From: Treponema sp.
Lineage (GTDB): Bacteria; Spirochaetota; Spirochaetia; Treponematales; Treponemataceae
Direction of reading: 5' to 3'
Assembly (NCBI GenBank): GCA_017551705.1
Contig: JAFZLA010000059.1
Span: forward strand, 1 to 58,739
Length of the DNA stretch: 58,739 nucleotides
The stretch's first letter is position 1. Every line of letters starts with the position of its first letter. The notes under the pieces were generated by a model. The model was not told the origin of the DNA, ran no database searches, and was given only the letters and a program-made list of their open reading frames with translations. A program made the translations under genes and the position numbers. Below are positions 17,334 through 26,438 of this stretch, piece after piece.

Positions 17334-19244
17334 GTGAAAAACTTATTATATTTAGCGCGGCGCCTTTTGGGCGGCAATTCGTTGTTGGGCGCGGCGCTGC
17401 AATTTTTTGCAAAACCAAAAAGCGCGGCCCTTGACGGCGGGGACGAGCTGCCGCCAGAATTGCGCGGAAAAATTTTTGAGGCGGACTCGACCGAAGCCGA
17501 CGACCCGGTTTTGTCTGTGGCCAAAAATGTCTTTGGAGTGTCGCACCTCTACCCCTGGCAGCGGCTTGTAATAGGAAACATTTTGGACGCGGCGGCCGAC
17601 TCTTCCGGCCTTGCAAGCGACCTTGGTCGCGGCGCCACCGTTCCACAAGATAGTTTGCAAGCCCAAAACTGCGGCGGCGCTTCTTTGTCTTGCGGGCAGG
17701 CCGCGGACTCGACCGACGTTTTTTGCATGGGCCGGCAAATAGTTCTTTTGCCAACAGGCGCGGGAAAGTCCATGTGCTTTTTGCTTCCCGCAGTTATGCT
17801 GCCAGGACCAACCTTGATTTTTTATCCCTTGCTTGCCTTGATGGCCGACCAAAAGCGCCGCCTTGAGCAAAGCGGAATCGAATGCGCGGTCTTTAGGGGC
17901 GGCCAAAGCGAGGCCGAGCGCGAAGAAAATTTTTCTTTGCTAAAAAACGGTGCCAAAATTATTTTGGCCAATCCCGAAGTATTGCAAAGCCAAAGCTTGT
18001 TGGCGCAGCTCAAGGCTGTTGGCATCAGCCACATAGCGATTGACGAAGCGCACTGCGTGGCCGAGTGGGGCGACACCTTTAGGCCCGCGTATCTTACGCT
18101 TGGAAAAATAATCGAACAGTTGGGCGTTCCTCTTGTGACGGCCTTTACCGCAACCGCGTCTCCTACAGTTTTGGAGCGGGTCAGCCAAGTATTGTTTGGC
18201 GGCCGCGCCCACGTAGTTCGCGGCGACAGCGACAGGCCCAACATTCGTTATTCGGTCTTGATGGCCTGGGCAAAGAAAAAGGCTGCCTGCCGTTTGGCCG
18301 TCACAGAGCTTAAGCCTATGATTATTTTTTGCGGAACGCGGGCCAAGAGCGAAGACATGGCTCGGGAACTTTCCGAATGCGTCGGAGCGGACAACGTTCG
18401 CTTTTACCACGCAGGCCTAAGCCGCGAAGAAAAATCCGCCGTAGAAAAATGGTTCTTCCCAAAAAAAGACGCGATCTTGTGCTGCACTTGCGCCTTTGGC
18501 ATGGGGGTCGACAAGGCCGACATTCGCACCGTGGTTCACCTTGAGGCAAGCCCCACTGCCGAAAGCTACATTCAAGAGGCGGGAAGGGGTGGCCGTGACA
18601 AAAAAATGTCCAAGGCGATTTTGCTTTGGAGCAAGGAAGATTCGGACGCTTATGAAAAGTTTGCTGTCGCAAGTCGCGAGCGCGTCCTAAAAAAATTCGC
18701 CGAGGCAAAAAGCTGCCGCCGGCAAATTTTGCTTGACGCTCTTGGAGGCGAGCGGACTATTTGCGCGGGCTGCGACATTTGCGACGCAAAGAAAAAGGCC
18801 GGCAAAAACGGCTCGGCATTTAATCCGCCAACGGTTTTTGACGCTGCTGACGCGCGGCTTGTCCACAAGTTCATTAGGAAAAATCAAAACTATTACGGCA
18901 GGGAGCAAGTGGTGGAACGGACGATGAAAAAGTTCAACGAAATGGACAGAAAGATTTTTGGCTTGAACGTTTGGGATTCAAGCGACATAGACTTGATTTT
19001 GGACCAGTTGGAAAAATCCGGCTCCGTCTACAACGCGGGCCTTTTGTGGGAGGGAGCGATGGCCGCCGAAAGGGAGATTTCTACTCCTCGCCGCCGGCAT
19101 CCCCTGTGCCTTCATCCTCGCCCTCTTTCTTCTCTTCTTGTTTCTTGGCGGGAGCGGGCTTGGGCTCCTTTCTCTTCTTTGGCTTGGCCGGCTTTTTTAC
19201 GTAGCGCGCCACAAAAAACACAAAGTTCAAGTAAAGAATTATGA
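17334..19244 (+). CDS. recQ: RecQ-family ATP-dependent DNA helicase with odd ends
   Basis: A 636-residue helicase read from GTG at 17334. Motif I PTGAGKS, motif II IDEAHCVAEWGD, motif III TAFTATASP, motif V TCAFGMGVDKADIR and motif VI QEAGRGGRD are all present. The RecQ zinc cluster follows (CRRQ...CAGCDICD). It unwinds forked and recombination DNA. Two features are odd. About 45 residues of Ser/Ala/Gly-rich sequence separate the QxxI-like YPWQRLVIGN from motif I. The last 55 residues are Arg/Pro/Ser-rich and overlap a convergent gene on the other strand, so the original stop may have been lost. The GTG has no SD, but TATCTT ends 6 bases before it. Confidence 0.85.
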   Translation: MKNLLYLARRLLGGNSLLGAALQFFAKPKSAALDGGDELPPELRGKIFEADSTEADDPVLSVAKNVFGVSHLYPWQRLVIGNILDAAADSSGLASDLGRGATVPQDSLQAQNCGGASLSCGQAADSTDVFCMGRQIVLLPTGAGKSMCFLLPAVMLPGPTLIFYPLLALMADQKRRLEQSGIECAVFRGGQSEAEREENFSLLKNGAKIILANPEVLQSQSLLAQLKAVGISHIAIDEAHCVAEWGDTFRPAYLTLGKIIEQLGVPLVTAFTATASPTVLERVSQVLFGGRAHVVRGDSDRPNIRYSVLMAWAKKKAACRLAVTELKPMIIFCGTRAKSEDMARELSECVGADNVRFYHAGLSREEKSAVEKWFFPKKDAILCCTCAFGMGVDKADIRTVVHLEASPTAESYIQEAGRGGRDKKMSKAILLWSKEDSDAYEKFAVASRERVLKKFAEAKSCRRQILLDALGGERTICAGCDICDAKKKAGKNGSAFNPPTVFDAADARLVHKFIRKNQNYYGREQVVERTMKKFNEMDRKIFGLNVWDSSDIDLILDQLEKSGSVYNAGLLWEGAMAAEREISTPRRRHPLCLHPRPLSSLLVSWRERAWAPFSSLAWPAFLRSAPQKTQSSSKEL

Positions 19245-19317
19245 CCGCCGCAGAGATGATTGTGATAGGATTTTTGAGCACGCCGAGCACAACCGGCAGC
19301 ATCGCCGCTAATTTCAT
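19081..19317 (-). CDS. Small single-helix membrane protein with charged tail
   Basis: A 78-residue protein. Residues 4-42 hold one or two hydrophobic stretches, and the rest is Lys/Pro/Glu-rich (KKPAKPKKRKEPKPAPAKK), ending in a Glu/Gly-rich tip. AAGG precedes the ATG. The gene is convergent with recQ and overlaps its last 164 bases. Its codon pattern and clean start suggest that this is the real gene in the overlap. No family is recognised. Confidence 0.55.
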   Translation of the reverse strand: MKLAAMLPVVLGVLKNPITIISAAVIILYLNFVFFVARYVKKPAKPKKRKEPKPAPAKKQEEKKEGEDEGTGDAGGEE

Positions 19318-19362
19318 ACCTTAATTATCGGCGCGACAGGGCAAACGCATTATAAAAAAACT

Positions 19363-19501
19363 AAAACGCTCTCGGGAGAATCCGCCCGTCTTGCGCGTGG
19401 CTGAGGCTGCAAGGGAAGATGTACATTTACATCAATTTTGCTTGCGCAAAATTGGCAGCCTCAGAACGCTCAGACGGAGCGGCCTTCTCCCTGCGCGTTT
19501 T
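19363..19501 (+). repeat. Structured repeat, copy A
   Basis: The ends AAAACGCTCTCGGGAGAA (19363-19380) and TTCTCCCTGCGCGTTTT (19485-19501) are inverted repeats. Inside is a 10-bp stem CTGAGGCTGC/GCAGCCTCAG (19401-19410 with 19455-19464) that encloses two perfect hairpins: GATGTA-CATT-TACATC and AATTTTGC-TTGC-GCAAAATT. Copies with the same ends occur at 26439 and, inverted, at 19542. It is non-coding and may be a MITE-like element or a structured RNA. Confidence 0.75.
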
Positions 19502-19541
19502 AATTTCTTGTAAAGCGTTTGCCCGTGCGAGCGGGGTTGTA

Positions 19542-19665
19542 GAAGCAATTAAAAAAGCGCAGCGGGAAGGCCGGACGGGGAGAACTTTGGACGCGTTAAG
19601 CTTGCCTTTTTGCCCTAAAAGCTTCCACGTTCGCACCCGTTCGGATTCCCGCGAGAGCTTTTTTG
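19542..19665 (-). repeat. Structured repeat, copy C (inverted)
   Basis: AGCAATTAAAAAAGCGCAGC at the left and ATTCCCGCGAGAGCTTTTTT at the right correspond to the reverse complement of the copy at 26439. It lies tail to tail with copy A. Together these two copies fill most of the 497 bases between the small membrane protein gene and purA. The rest of that gap holds the purA leader, and I see no gene in it. Confidence 0.55.
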
Positions 19666-19814
19666 TATTACCTTCATTCCCCCGTTCGCGCGGGCAAATC
19701 CACCTTGTTGAATAAATTCATTAATATCGTTATAATCATTTCGGCTAGGTTGGGGCGGCTGGCTGTATTGGCGGGCGCGCGGCTTGGCAAATTTATTGTA
19801 TTTTGAGGCGTAAA

Positions 19815-21041
19815 ATGAACGTTGTCGTAATGGGAGCCCAGTGGGGAGACGAAGGCAAGGGAAAAATTGTTGACTTTTTGGCGCAGGACGCAAAGTATGT
19901 CGTCCGTTTTGCTGGCGGAGCCAACGCCGGCCACACAATCGTGGTTGACGGAAAAAAGTACGCGCTGCACCAAGTTCCGTCTGGAATCTTGTATCCCGGA
20001 AAAGTCGTTTTCCTTGGCTCTGGAATGGTAATCGACCCAGAGGCGCTTTTTGCCGAGCTCAAAATGCTCAGCGACAACGGAATCGAATGGGAAGGCCGCG
20101 TGTTTATCTCTGACCGCGCCCACATCGTTTTGCCCGGCTACCGCGAAATGGACAAAAAGCGCGACGCCGCCCGCAAGCGCCCGATCGGCACCACAGGCCG
20201 CGGAATCGGAACAACATATTCACAAAAATCAGAACGCGACGGAATCCGCTTGGCCGACTTGGACTGGGACGAAAAGATGGCCGACCTTGATCAGGCCGAC
20301 AAAGATTTCCTCAAGCCCTACATGGACAAGCTCCTTTCTATGCGCGTCAACATCGCCGAGAAGATGTGGGAATGCCGCAAAGAAAATGTTTTGTTCGAAG
20401 GCGCCCAAGGAGCCATGCTTGACATCGACAGCGGAACCTATCCCTACGTTTCAAGCGGAGCCTCTTGTTCAGCCGGAGCGTCAACAGGTTCAGGAATCGG
20501 ACCCCGCGCCTTGGACAGAATCTTTGGCGTTTTCAAAGCCTATGAGACCCGCGTCGGAAACGGACCTATGCCCAGCGAGTTCAACGCAGAAAGCGAAGGC
20601 GAGCTTTGTGACTACGTTCGCAAGACAGGAAACGAGTTTGGCGTGACCACAGGCCGTCCGCGCCGCTGCGGCTACCTTGACTTGGTGGCGCTCCGCTACG
20701 CCTGCCACGTAAACTCAATCGACTCGCTTGTTTTGACCCACCTTGACATTTACGACGACATGGACGAAATCGAAGCTTGCGTCGCCTACGAGATTGACGG
20801 AAAAGTTGTGACCGAATTTCCCACAAGCATTCCGGCGCTCAACAAGGCCAAGCCGATTTTGCAAAAGTTTGACGGTTGGAAAAAGGACCTCAAAAAGTGC
20901 GGCTCTTATTCCAAGATGCCCAAAAACGCCAAGGCTTACATCGAGTTCATCGAAGACTTCACCAACACGCCGGTAGGAATCGTGTCAGTCGGAAGCGACC
21001 GCAACGAAACTTACTTGCGCATCAAGCCCTGGAAAAAATAA
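19815..21041 (+). CDS. purA: Adenylosuccinate synthetase
   Basis: A 408-residue enzyme that joins IMP and aspartate with GTP to give adenylosuccinate, the first step from IMP to AMP. The P-loop GAQWGDEGKGK, the IMP-site AGGANAGHT, TTGRGIGTTY and the C-terminal VSVGSDRNET are all intact. The start at 19815 fits the usual MNVVVMGAQWGDEGK start, with GAGGCG upstream; an ATG-less extension to 19803 is rejected. A LysR-type gene follows after 14 bases and may be co-transcribed. Confidence 0.97.
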   Translation: MNVVVMGAQWGDEGKGKIVDFLAQDAKYVVRFAGGANAGHTIVVDGKKYALHQVPSGILYPGKVVFLGSGMVIDPEALFAELKMLSDNGIEWEGRVFISDRAHIVLPGYREMDKKRDAARKRPIGTTGRGIGTTYSQKSERDGIRLADLDWDEKMADLDQADKDFLKPYMDKLLSMRVNIAEKMWECRKENVLFEGAQGAMLDIDSGTYPYVSSGASCSAGASTGSGIGPRALDRIFGVFKAYETRVGNGPMPSEFNAESEGELCDYVRKTGNEFGVTTGRPRRCGYLDLVALRYACHVNSIDSLVLTHLDIYDDMDEIEACVAYEIDGKVVTEFPTSIPALNKAKPILQKFDGWKKDLKKCGSYSKMPKNAKAYIEFIEDFTNTPVGIVSVGSDRNETYLRIKPWKK

Positions 21042-21055
21042 GCGAATAGTTTTAT

Positions 21056-21982
21056 ATGACCATCCAGCAATTAAAGTATGCCCAAGGAATCTCCGAGGCC
21101 AAGAGCTTCAACAAGGCCGCGGAGAATCTTTACGTTTCGCAGCCTTCGTTGACGGCCGCGATTCGCGATTTGGAAGCCGAGTTGGGAATCACAATTTTCA
21201 ACCGAACTTCCAGGGGCGTAACTTTGACAAGCGAAGGCCAAGAATTTATTTCCAACGCGCGCGAGCTTTTGCGCCATTGGGAAAACGTTTTGGAAAAATA
21301 CGGAGACGACGGCAAGCGCAAAAAAAAGTTCGCCATCTCAACCCAGCACTACACCTTTGCTATAAAGACTTTTGTCGAGATGGCCAAAAAAATCAACACA
21401 GACGAATACGAGCTTGCCGCGCGCGAGACAAAAACCCGCGACGTCATCGAAGACGTGGCCTCGCTAAAAAGCGAGCTTGGCGTTTTGTATCTTAGCGACT
21501 TTAACCGTAAGGTCATCACAAACTTGCTTGAGTCAAAAGGCTTGGAGTTCAACAAGCTTATTGACTGCCGTGCCTACGTTTACATGTGGAAAAAGCATCC
21601 TCTGGCCAAAAAGTCGCAAATCACTTTTGAGGAATTGGAGCCATACCCCTGCCTTTCTTTTGAACAAGACGAGGCCAGCGAATTTTATTACGCCGAAGAA
21701 ATTTTTTCGGAACGCAAGCACCGCCGCGTGATCAAGGTCAACGACCGCGGAACTATTTTGAACATGATGGTCGGCCTTAACGGCTACACTCTTTGCTGCG
21801 GAATCATCTCCGAAGAGTTGAACGGCTCGGATTATGTGGCCGTTCCCTTTTACGACGAGGCAAAAGAAAACAATCCTGTAATGCAAATCGGCTGGATAAA
21901 GAAAAAGAATCTTAGCCTTAGCGCTATAGGCCAATGCTACGTCGACGAGATGAAAACTTACTTGGCTTCTTACAAAATCTAG
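21056..21982 (+). CDS. LysR-family transcriptional regulator
   Basis: A 308-residue regulator. The N-terminal helix-turn-helix (AKSFNKAAENLYVSQPSLT) and linker helix are typical. The rest is the effector-binding domain, with the strand QIGWIKKKNLSLS near the end. Sequence style is close to the CysL/YtlI-like group common in Firmicutes and spirochaetes, but the effector is unknown. It begins 14 bases after purA without a clear SD, so translation probably depends on coupling to purA. It is convergent with murD at a distance of 11 bases. Confidence 0.9.
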   Translation: MTIQQLKYAQGISEAKSFNKAAENLYVSQPSLTAAIRDLEAELGITIFNRTSRGVTLTSEGQEFISNARELLRHWENVLEKYGDDGKRKKKFAISTQHYTFAIKTFVEMAKKINTDEYELAARETKTRDVIEDVASLKSELGVLYLSDFNRKVITNLLESKGLEFNKLIDCRAYVYMWKKHPLAKKSQITFEELEPYPCLSFEQDEASEFYYAEEIFSERKHRRVIKVNDRGTILNMMVGLNGYTLCCGIISEELNGSDYVAVPFYDEAKENNPVMQIGWIKKKNLSLSAIGQCYVDEMKTYLASYKI

Positions 21983-21993
21983 ACTTGCAAAGC

Positions 21994-23532
21994 TTAGGCA
22001 AAAATTTTCTTGACGGCGGCCATGAACTTTTCGCCCCTGTCAAATTCATTTGAGAACATTCCAAACGAAGTGCAGCCAGGCGAAAAGACCACCGTGTCGT
22101 TGTTGTAGGCCGGCGAGCTTTTGTCGTCAAAATCTTTTTTGAGCGCGCCAAGCAATTCGTCCAACGAATTGTAGGGGCCGTTAAAGGCAATCTTTCGCGC
22201 CTGCAATAGCGGCAAAAGTTTGTCCGTTCCGCTTCCGGCAAGCAAATAAAGCGCGGCGGCTGGGCTTGAAGAAACTATCGTAGGGTCCAAAGCCTCGGCC
22301 AAAGGCTCAAAGTCCAAGCCCTTGTCCGTTCCGCCTGTGATAAAAATCACTGTCTTTCCAAAAGCGGCGCTTGCGGCGGCCGCGGCTTCGGGCACGGTGG
22401 AGCAAGAGTCGTTGTAGAATCTAACCGTTCTAGCCGCCGCGCTTTTAAATTGATGGAAGAACTGCAAGCGGTGGGGAATGCCGTTCCACTGGCCAAGAAT
22501 TTTTTGTATCGCGTCCGGCTGGACACCCATAAGGTAAAGGACAAGCGCGGCGTTCATTACGTTTTGGCGCATATGGCGGCCGGGAACGTTTACCGCTCCC
22601 AAAATTTTTGTGTCGCCTGTTTTTCCGGGGATTCGCGCCACGGCTTCCAAATCGTTTTTGTCGTCAAAGCTGAGCCACACGCCGTACATGCTGTCGTCAA
22701 GCGGGTCCTGGCTGTAGCGCAAAACTTTTGCCTTGCATTCGCGGGCGAATATGTCGCCCCAAGAGCCGCCTTGCTTTGGGCCTGTTCCAAAGGGGTCCTT
22801 GTCGGCGTCGCAAATCATAAAGTCGTCTTTGTCTTGGTCGGCAAAAATAAGTTTTTTGTCGGCGATGTAGTCTTCCATGTTGCCGTACCAGTTTTGGTGG
22901 TCTGGAACGATTTTTGTTATCAAAGAAATTTTTGGCTTTAAAAGTCCGCGGCCCCTAAGGTCGGCCAACTGCCAGCTGGATAGTTCCAAGACAACCGGCG
23001 TCTTTTCGTTTGTCTTTTCCAAAAAGGTCAGCGGGCTTACCGTGATGTTTCCGCCCAAATAAGCGTCAAAGCCCGCTTGTTGCAAGCCGTAATGAATCGC
23101 GCTTACAGTCGAGGACTTTCCCTTGCTTCCTGTTATGGCGATAATCGGCGCCTTTGTGAATTGCAAGAACAAGCTGATGTCGGTTTCTATCGCGGGGGCG
23201 GCGCTCAAAAATTCGTTTCCTTGAATTTTTACTCCGGGATTTTTAATCACGCAGTCGGCGTCCCTAAAGTCTTCGATTCTGTGGCCGCCCAAAACGTAAG
23301 TCAAGCGTTCCTTGTTGAGCGTGTCGTCAAAGGCTATGGAATTGAGGGTTGGCTTTAACTGTTCCTCCGTCTTCATGTCGGTGACCAAAACGTAGGCTCC
23401 GTGCTTGAGCAAAAAGCGCGCCACGGCCTCTCCGCCTCCGTTGAGCCCCAAGCCCATGACGGTGATGTGTTTGTCCTTGATGTCTTCGATAGACTTAAAA
23501 AAGCATCCTTTGGGGTAAACGTGGGCGTTCAT
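21994..23532 (-). CDS. murD: UDP-N-acetylmuramoylalanine--D-glutamate ligase
   Basis: A 512-residue Mur ligase that adds D-glutamate to UDP-MurNAc-L-Ala. The nucleotide fold GLGLNGGGEAVARFL is at the N-terminus, the ATP loop ITGSKGKSST near residue 140, and the C-terminal domain has the ligase motif PHRLQFF and SCTSFGMF-like end (SPGCTSFGMF). It is about 70 residues longer than E. coli MurD, with insertions in the central domain. AAGGAG precedes the ATG. It is the last gene of the operon murE-ddl-murD, with a 17-base gap from ddl. Confidence 0.95.
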   Translation of the reverse strand: MNAHVYPKGCFFKSIEDIKDKHITVMGLGLNGGGEAVARFLLKHGAYVLVTDMKTEEQLKPTLNSIAFDDTLNKERLTYVLGGHRIEDFRDADCVIKNPGVKIQGNEFLSAAPAIETDISLFLQFTKAPIIAITGSKGKSSTVSAIHYGLQQAGFDAYLGGNITVSPLTFLEKTNEKTPVVLELSSWQLADLRGRGLLKPKISLITKIVPDHQNWYGNMEDYIADKKLIFADQDKDDFMICDADKDPFGTGPKQGGSWGDIFARECKAKVLRYSQDPLDDSMYGVWLSFDDKNDLEAVARIPGKTGDTKILGAVNVPGRHMRQNVMNAALVLYLMGVQPDAIQKILGQWNGIPHRLQFFHQFKSAAARTVRFYNDSCSTVPEAAAAASAAFGKTVIFITGGTDKGLDFEPLAEALDPTIVSSSPAAALYLLAGSGTDKLLPLLQARKIAFNGPYNSLDELLGALKKDFDDKSSPAYNNDTVVFSPGCTSFGMFSNEFDRGEKFMAAVKKIFA

Positions 23533-23549
23533 CTTGGTCTCCTTGCAAA

Positions 23550-24680
23550 TTATCTTGATGTCGAAAGTTTTTTGCCTTCGTTAAAGCGCTCTACGGCTTC
23601 GTCAATCAAAAGCGTTATCAAGTCCTTGTATGCGAGGCCCGCCGCCTCGCACATTTTGGGGAACATGCTTATTGAGGTAAAGCCTGGAATTGTGTTTATT
23701 TCGTTGAGGTAAATCTTTCCTGTGTCTTTGTCGATAAAAAAGTCCACGCGGCTAAGGCCGGAGCAGTCCAAGACAGTGTAGGCTTTTTCGGCAAGAGCCT
23801 TGATTTCTTTTGCCGTGTTTTCGTCCAAGTTTGCCGGAATGTTGAGCGAGGCTCCGTCGGGGTCATTGTACTTTGCGTCGTAGTCGTAGAACTCGTGGGT
23901 GGGATTGATTTCGCCCGGAGTGTAAGAGCGAACCGCGCTAAAGGCGTTGTCGGGATTTTGGATTACGGCGTTTCCAGTGACGCTGCATTCAATCTCGCGC
24001 GCGTTGATTGATTTTTCTACCAAGACTTTGTTGTCCCAAGTAAAGGCCTCGCCAAGTGCCATGCTAAGCTCGCGCGCGTTTGACGCCTTGCTGGCTCCTA
24101 CAGAAGAGCCTGCGTTGCAGGGCTTTACAAAAAGCGGGAATCCAAAGTCGGCGATGACTTTTTCGACCAAGGCATCGTAGCGCTTGTTGTCGTTTATGTC
24201 CGCTCGGGTAAAGCAGTAGTACGGCACTACAGGAAGGCCCGCGTCGTTCCAAATAACTTTTGTCTTTTCTTTGTCCATCGTAATGCCGCTGGCCATTACG
24301 CCGCAGCCAACATAAGGAACTTCGGCCGCTTCAAGCAAGCCTTGCATGACGCCGTCTTCACAAAATGTTCCGTGAACTACTCCAAAGACTGCATCAACTT
24401 GCAAAGATTTTCCGTCAACCAAAAAGGCGTCCTTTTTTCCGCCGGGAATCACGCTGACAATTTTTGCGGGGTCTTCGGTAATTTTAAACGCGGCCTTTTG
24501 GTCGGCGCGGACGCGAGCCAGTTCCTGGTCGCTTTGCAAAAACCACTTTCCGCTTTTTGCGATTCCGATTGGAATGACATTGTATTTTGAGCTGTCCAAG
24601 TTGCGCGCCACAGAGCTTGCGCTGACCAAAGACACTTCGTGTTCGCTAGATTTTCCGCCAAATAAAATCGCTAGATTCAT
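23550..24680 (-). CDS. ddl: D-alanine--D-alanine ligase
   Basis: A 376-residue ATP-grasp enzyme that makes D-Ala-D-Ala for the peptidoglycan stem. GGKSSEHEVSLVSA is the N-terminal signature. The ATP-grasp core shows PLFVKPCNAGSSVGASKA, and the metal site is RVDFFIDKDTGKIYLNEINT-like near the end. The start at 24680 is chosen because GAGG precedes it and the protein then begins at MNLAILFGGK. It sits 10 bases after murE and 17 before murD, clearly one operon. Confidence 0.95.
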   Translation of the reverse strand: MNLAILFGGKSSEHEVSLVSASSVARNLDSSKYNVIPIGIAKSGKWFLQSDQELARVRADQKAAFKITEDPAKIVSVIPGGKKDAFLVDGKSLQVDAVFGVVHGTFCEDGVMQGLLEAAEVPYVGCGVMASGITMDKEKTKVIWNDAGLPVVPYYCFTRADINDNKRYDALVEKVIADFGFPLFVKPCNAGSSVGASKASNARELSMALGEAFTWDNKVLVEKSINAREIECSVTGNAVIQNPDNAFSAVRSYTPGEINPTHEFYDYDAKYNDPDGASLNIPANLDENTAKEIKALAEKAYTVLDCSGLSRVDFFIDKDTGKIYLNEINTIPGFTSISMFPKMCEAAGLAYKDLITLLIDEAVERFNEGKKLSTSR

Positions 24681-24690
24681 TTTTGTTTCC

Positions 24691-26388
24691 TCACCCAATT
24701 TCTTTGTTGTATCCCAATTCCGCAAGCGCTTTTTTTGCCTCGGCGATTTCGTCGTAGGGCAGCGTACGGTCTTTGTATATGATAGAATTTTCGTGGCCTT
24801 TTCCTAAAAGCAGCACGATGTCGCCCTTGCGCGCCATGCCAAAGGCTTGCCTGATTGCAGTTGGACGGTCGGGCGTGATGAACAAGTCTTTGTTTTCCAC
24901 CTTGCCTTCTTTTACAGCGCCAACCGCAATTTGCTCCAAAAGCGCGCGGGGGTCTTCGCCGCGCGGATCTTCGTCGCACAAAATAATAATGTCGCAATAC
25001 TTGGCGGCGATTTGTCCTTGCAAGGGCCTCTTGGTCAAATCGCGCTCGCCGCCGCTTCCAAACAAGGCGAAAATTTTTCCTTGACAGCGCGCGCGTATCG
25101 GCGGAAAAATCGCCTCAAAGCTTGAGGGCGTGTGCGCGTAGTCGACGATGACTTCAAAGTCTTGTCCGCGCGCGATTTTTGTCATGCGGCCTGTTATCGG
25201 AATAAGGCTGGCGGCCCTGCGCGCCAATTGGCGCAAGGGAATGTCCGCCATTTTGTTTACTGCGATCATCGCCGCCATGATGTTGAGCGCGTTGAAGGCG
25301 CCGACGCAAGTTGTGCGCGCCGTTATGCTTTCGTGGCTTTGGTCAAATGCCGAGCCGTGCTCAAATTCAAATTCAAGGTAGTCTTGCGCCGCGTCAATTT
25401 TTGTCGCCTTTAATGACTCCACGCCGTCTATCGGCTCGGTGTCTTTTGTGGCAAATCCGTAGCAAACCGCTTGCGTCGCTTTTACAAAATAGGCGGCGGA
25501 CGGGTCTTCAAGATTTACGATTCCGCAGGGAGTCAAGTCAAGCGGAACGTTGTTGACAATCTTGTGGTGGTCGTGCTTGTCCAAAGCGCGGAAAAGGTTT
25601 GCCTTGTCGTCCCGGTATTTTTCGAATGTTTTGTGGAACTCCAAGTGTTCCAGCGTGACGTTCATGAACACGCCGCAGTCAAAGAGAACTTTGTCCAAGC
25701 GGCCAAGGGATTCGCTAAGTCCGTGGCTGGAACTTTCGACAACCGCGTATTCGCAGCCGTTCTGGACCATCTCGTAAAGCTCGCGCTGGATGACGGGCGC
25801 TTCGGGGGTTGTGGCGTGAACGGGATTTGCTACCGCGTCTCCGCCCAAGGAATATTGAACGGTCGAGATGAAGCCCGCCATTTTTCCGGACAGGCGCAAA
25901 AGCTGCCAGATAAAGCTTACGGTCGAAGACTTGCCTTCGGTTCCGGTGACTCCGATGACTATAAGTTTTTTGGAGGGGTTTCCGTAAAATTCGGCGGAGA
26001 CTGGAGCCATTGATTTTCGAGCGTCGGCCACTTTAAGCAAGACCGGCATCACCAAGTCGGAAAGTTTTTTTTGCGAGTCGCCCATGTTGTTCAAAGTTCG
26101 GCAAACGATGGCCTTGGCTATTTGGGCGCTTTCATCTTTTGTAAGCTCGTCTTGGTAAACGATGACGCTTGCTCCAGCGTCGATCGCCGCCGCGATAAAT
26201 TTATTTCCGTTAACGTGCGTTCCTGGCAGGGCGAAAAAAAGATAGTTTTGCTTAACGTCGCGCGAGTCAAAGGCAAGGCCCGCCACAGGAGTCGCCCCGA
26301 TAAGTGATTGGTCAAGCGGGCTGACGCCGTCGGCCGCTACCGCCTTGCATTCAAAGGAATCAAGCAATGATGACAACTTTTTTTCCAT
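24691..26388 (-). CDS. murE: UDP-MurNAc-tripeptide synthetase (MurE)
   Basis: A 565-residue ligase that adds the third, diamino acid to UDP-MurNAc-L-Ala-D-Glu. The ATP loop is VTGTEGKSSTVS, followed by ATTPEAP and the carbamoyl-lysine region. The diamino-acid pocket reads CDEDPRGEDPRA, where DAP enzymes usually have DNPR. Treponemes are known to use L-ornithine here, so the change may reflect ornithine (inference). It is longer than typical MurE (about 495) through insertions. TTGAAA-17-TAAAAT ends 6 bases before the ATG, so the operon mRNA is probably leaderless. Confidence 0.93.
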   Translation of the reverse strand: MEKKLSSLLDSFECKAVAADGVSPLDQSLIGATPVAGLAFDSRDVKQNYLFFALPGTHVNGNKFIAAAIDAGASVIVYQDELTKDESAQIAKAIVCRTLNNMGDSQKKLSDLVMPVLLKVADARKSMAPVSAEFYGNPSKKLIVIGVTGTEGKSSTVSFIWQLLRLSGKMAGFISTVQYSLGGDAVANPVHATTPEAPVIQRELYEMVQNGCEYAVVESSSHGLSESLGRLDKVLFDCGVFMNVTLEHLEFHKTFEKYRDDKANLFRALDKHDHHKIVNNVPLDLTPCGIVNLEDPSAAYFVKATQAVCYGFATKDTEPIDGVESLKATKIDAAQDYLEFEFEHGSAFDQSHESITARTTCVGAFNALNIMAAMIAVNKMADIPLRQLARRAASLIPITGRMTKIARGQDFEVIVDYAHTPSSFEAIFPPIRARCQGKIFALFGSGGERDLTKRPLQGQIAAKYCDIIILCDEDPRGEDPRALLEQIAVGAVKEGKVENKDLFITPDRPTAIRQAFGMARKGDIVLLLGKGHENSIIYKDRTLPYDEIAEAKKALAELGYNKEIG

Positions 26389-26394
26389 AGCGCC

Positions 26395-26423
26395 ATTTTA
26401 CCGCATATTGAAAGTAATTTCAA
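26395..26423 (-). promoter_or_regulatory. Leaderless-type promoter of murE-ddl-murD
   Basis: TTGAAA, 17 bp, TAAAAT on the minus strand, then GGCGCT and the ATG. The same GGCGCT-ATG end is found at queD. Confidence 0.75.
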
Positions 26424-26438
26424 TATAATAAAAAAAAC

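Noticed and set aside
19419-19715. 98-codon frame across the repeats before purA
   Set aside because: It lies over two inverted repeats, has no ribosome site, and is explained by the non-coding structure.
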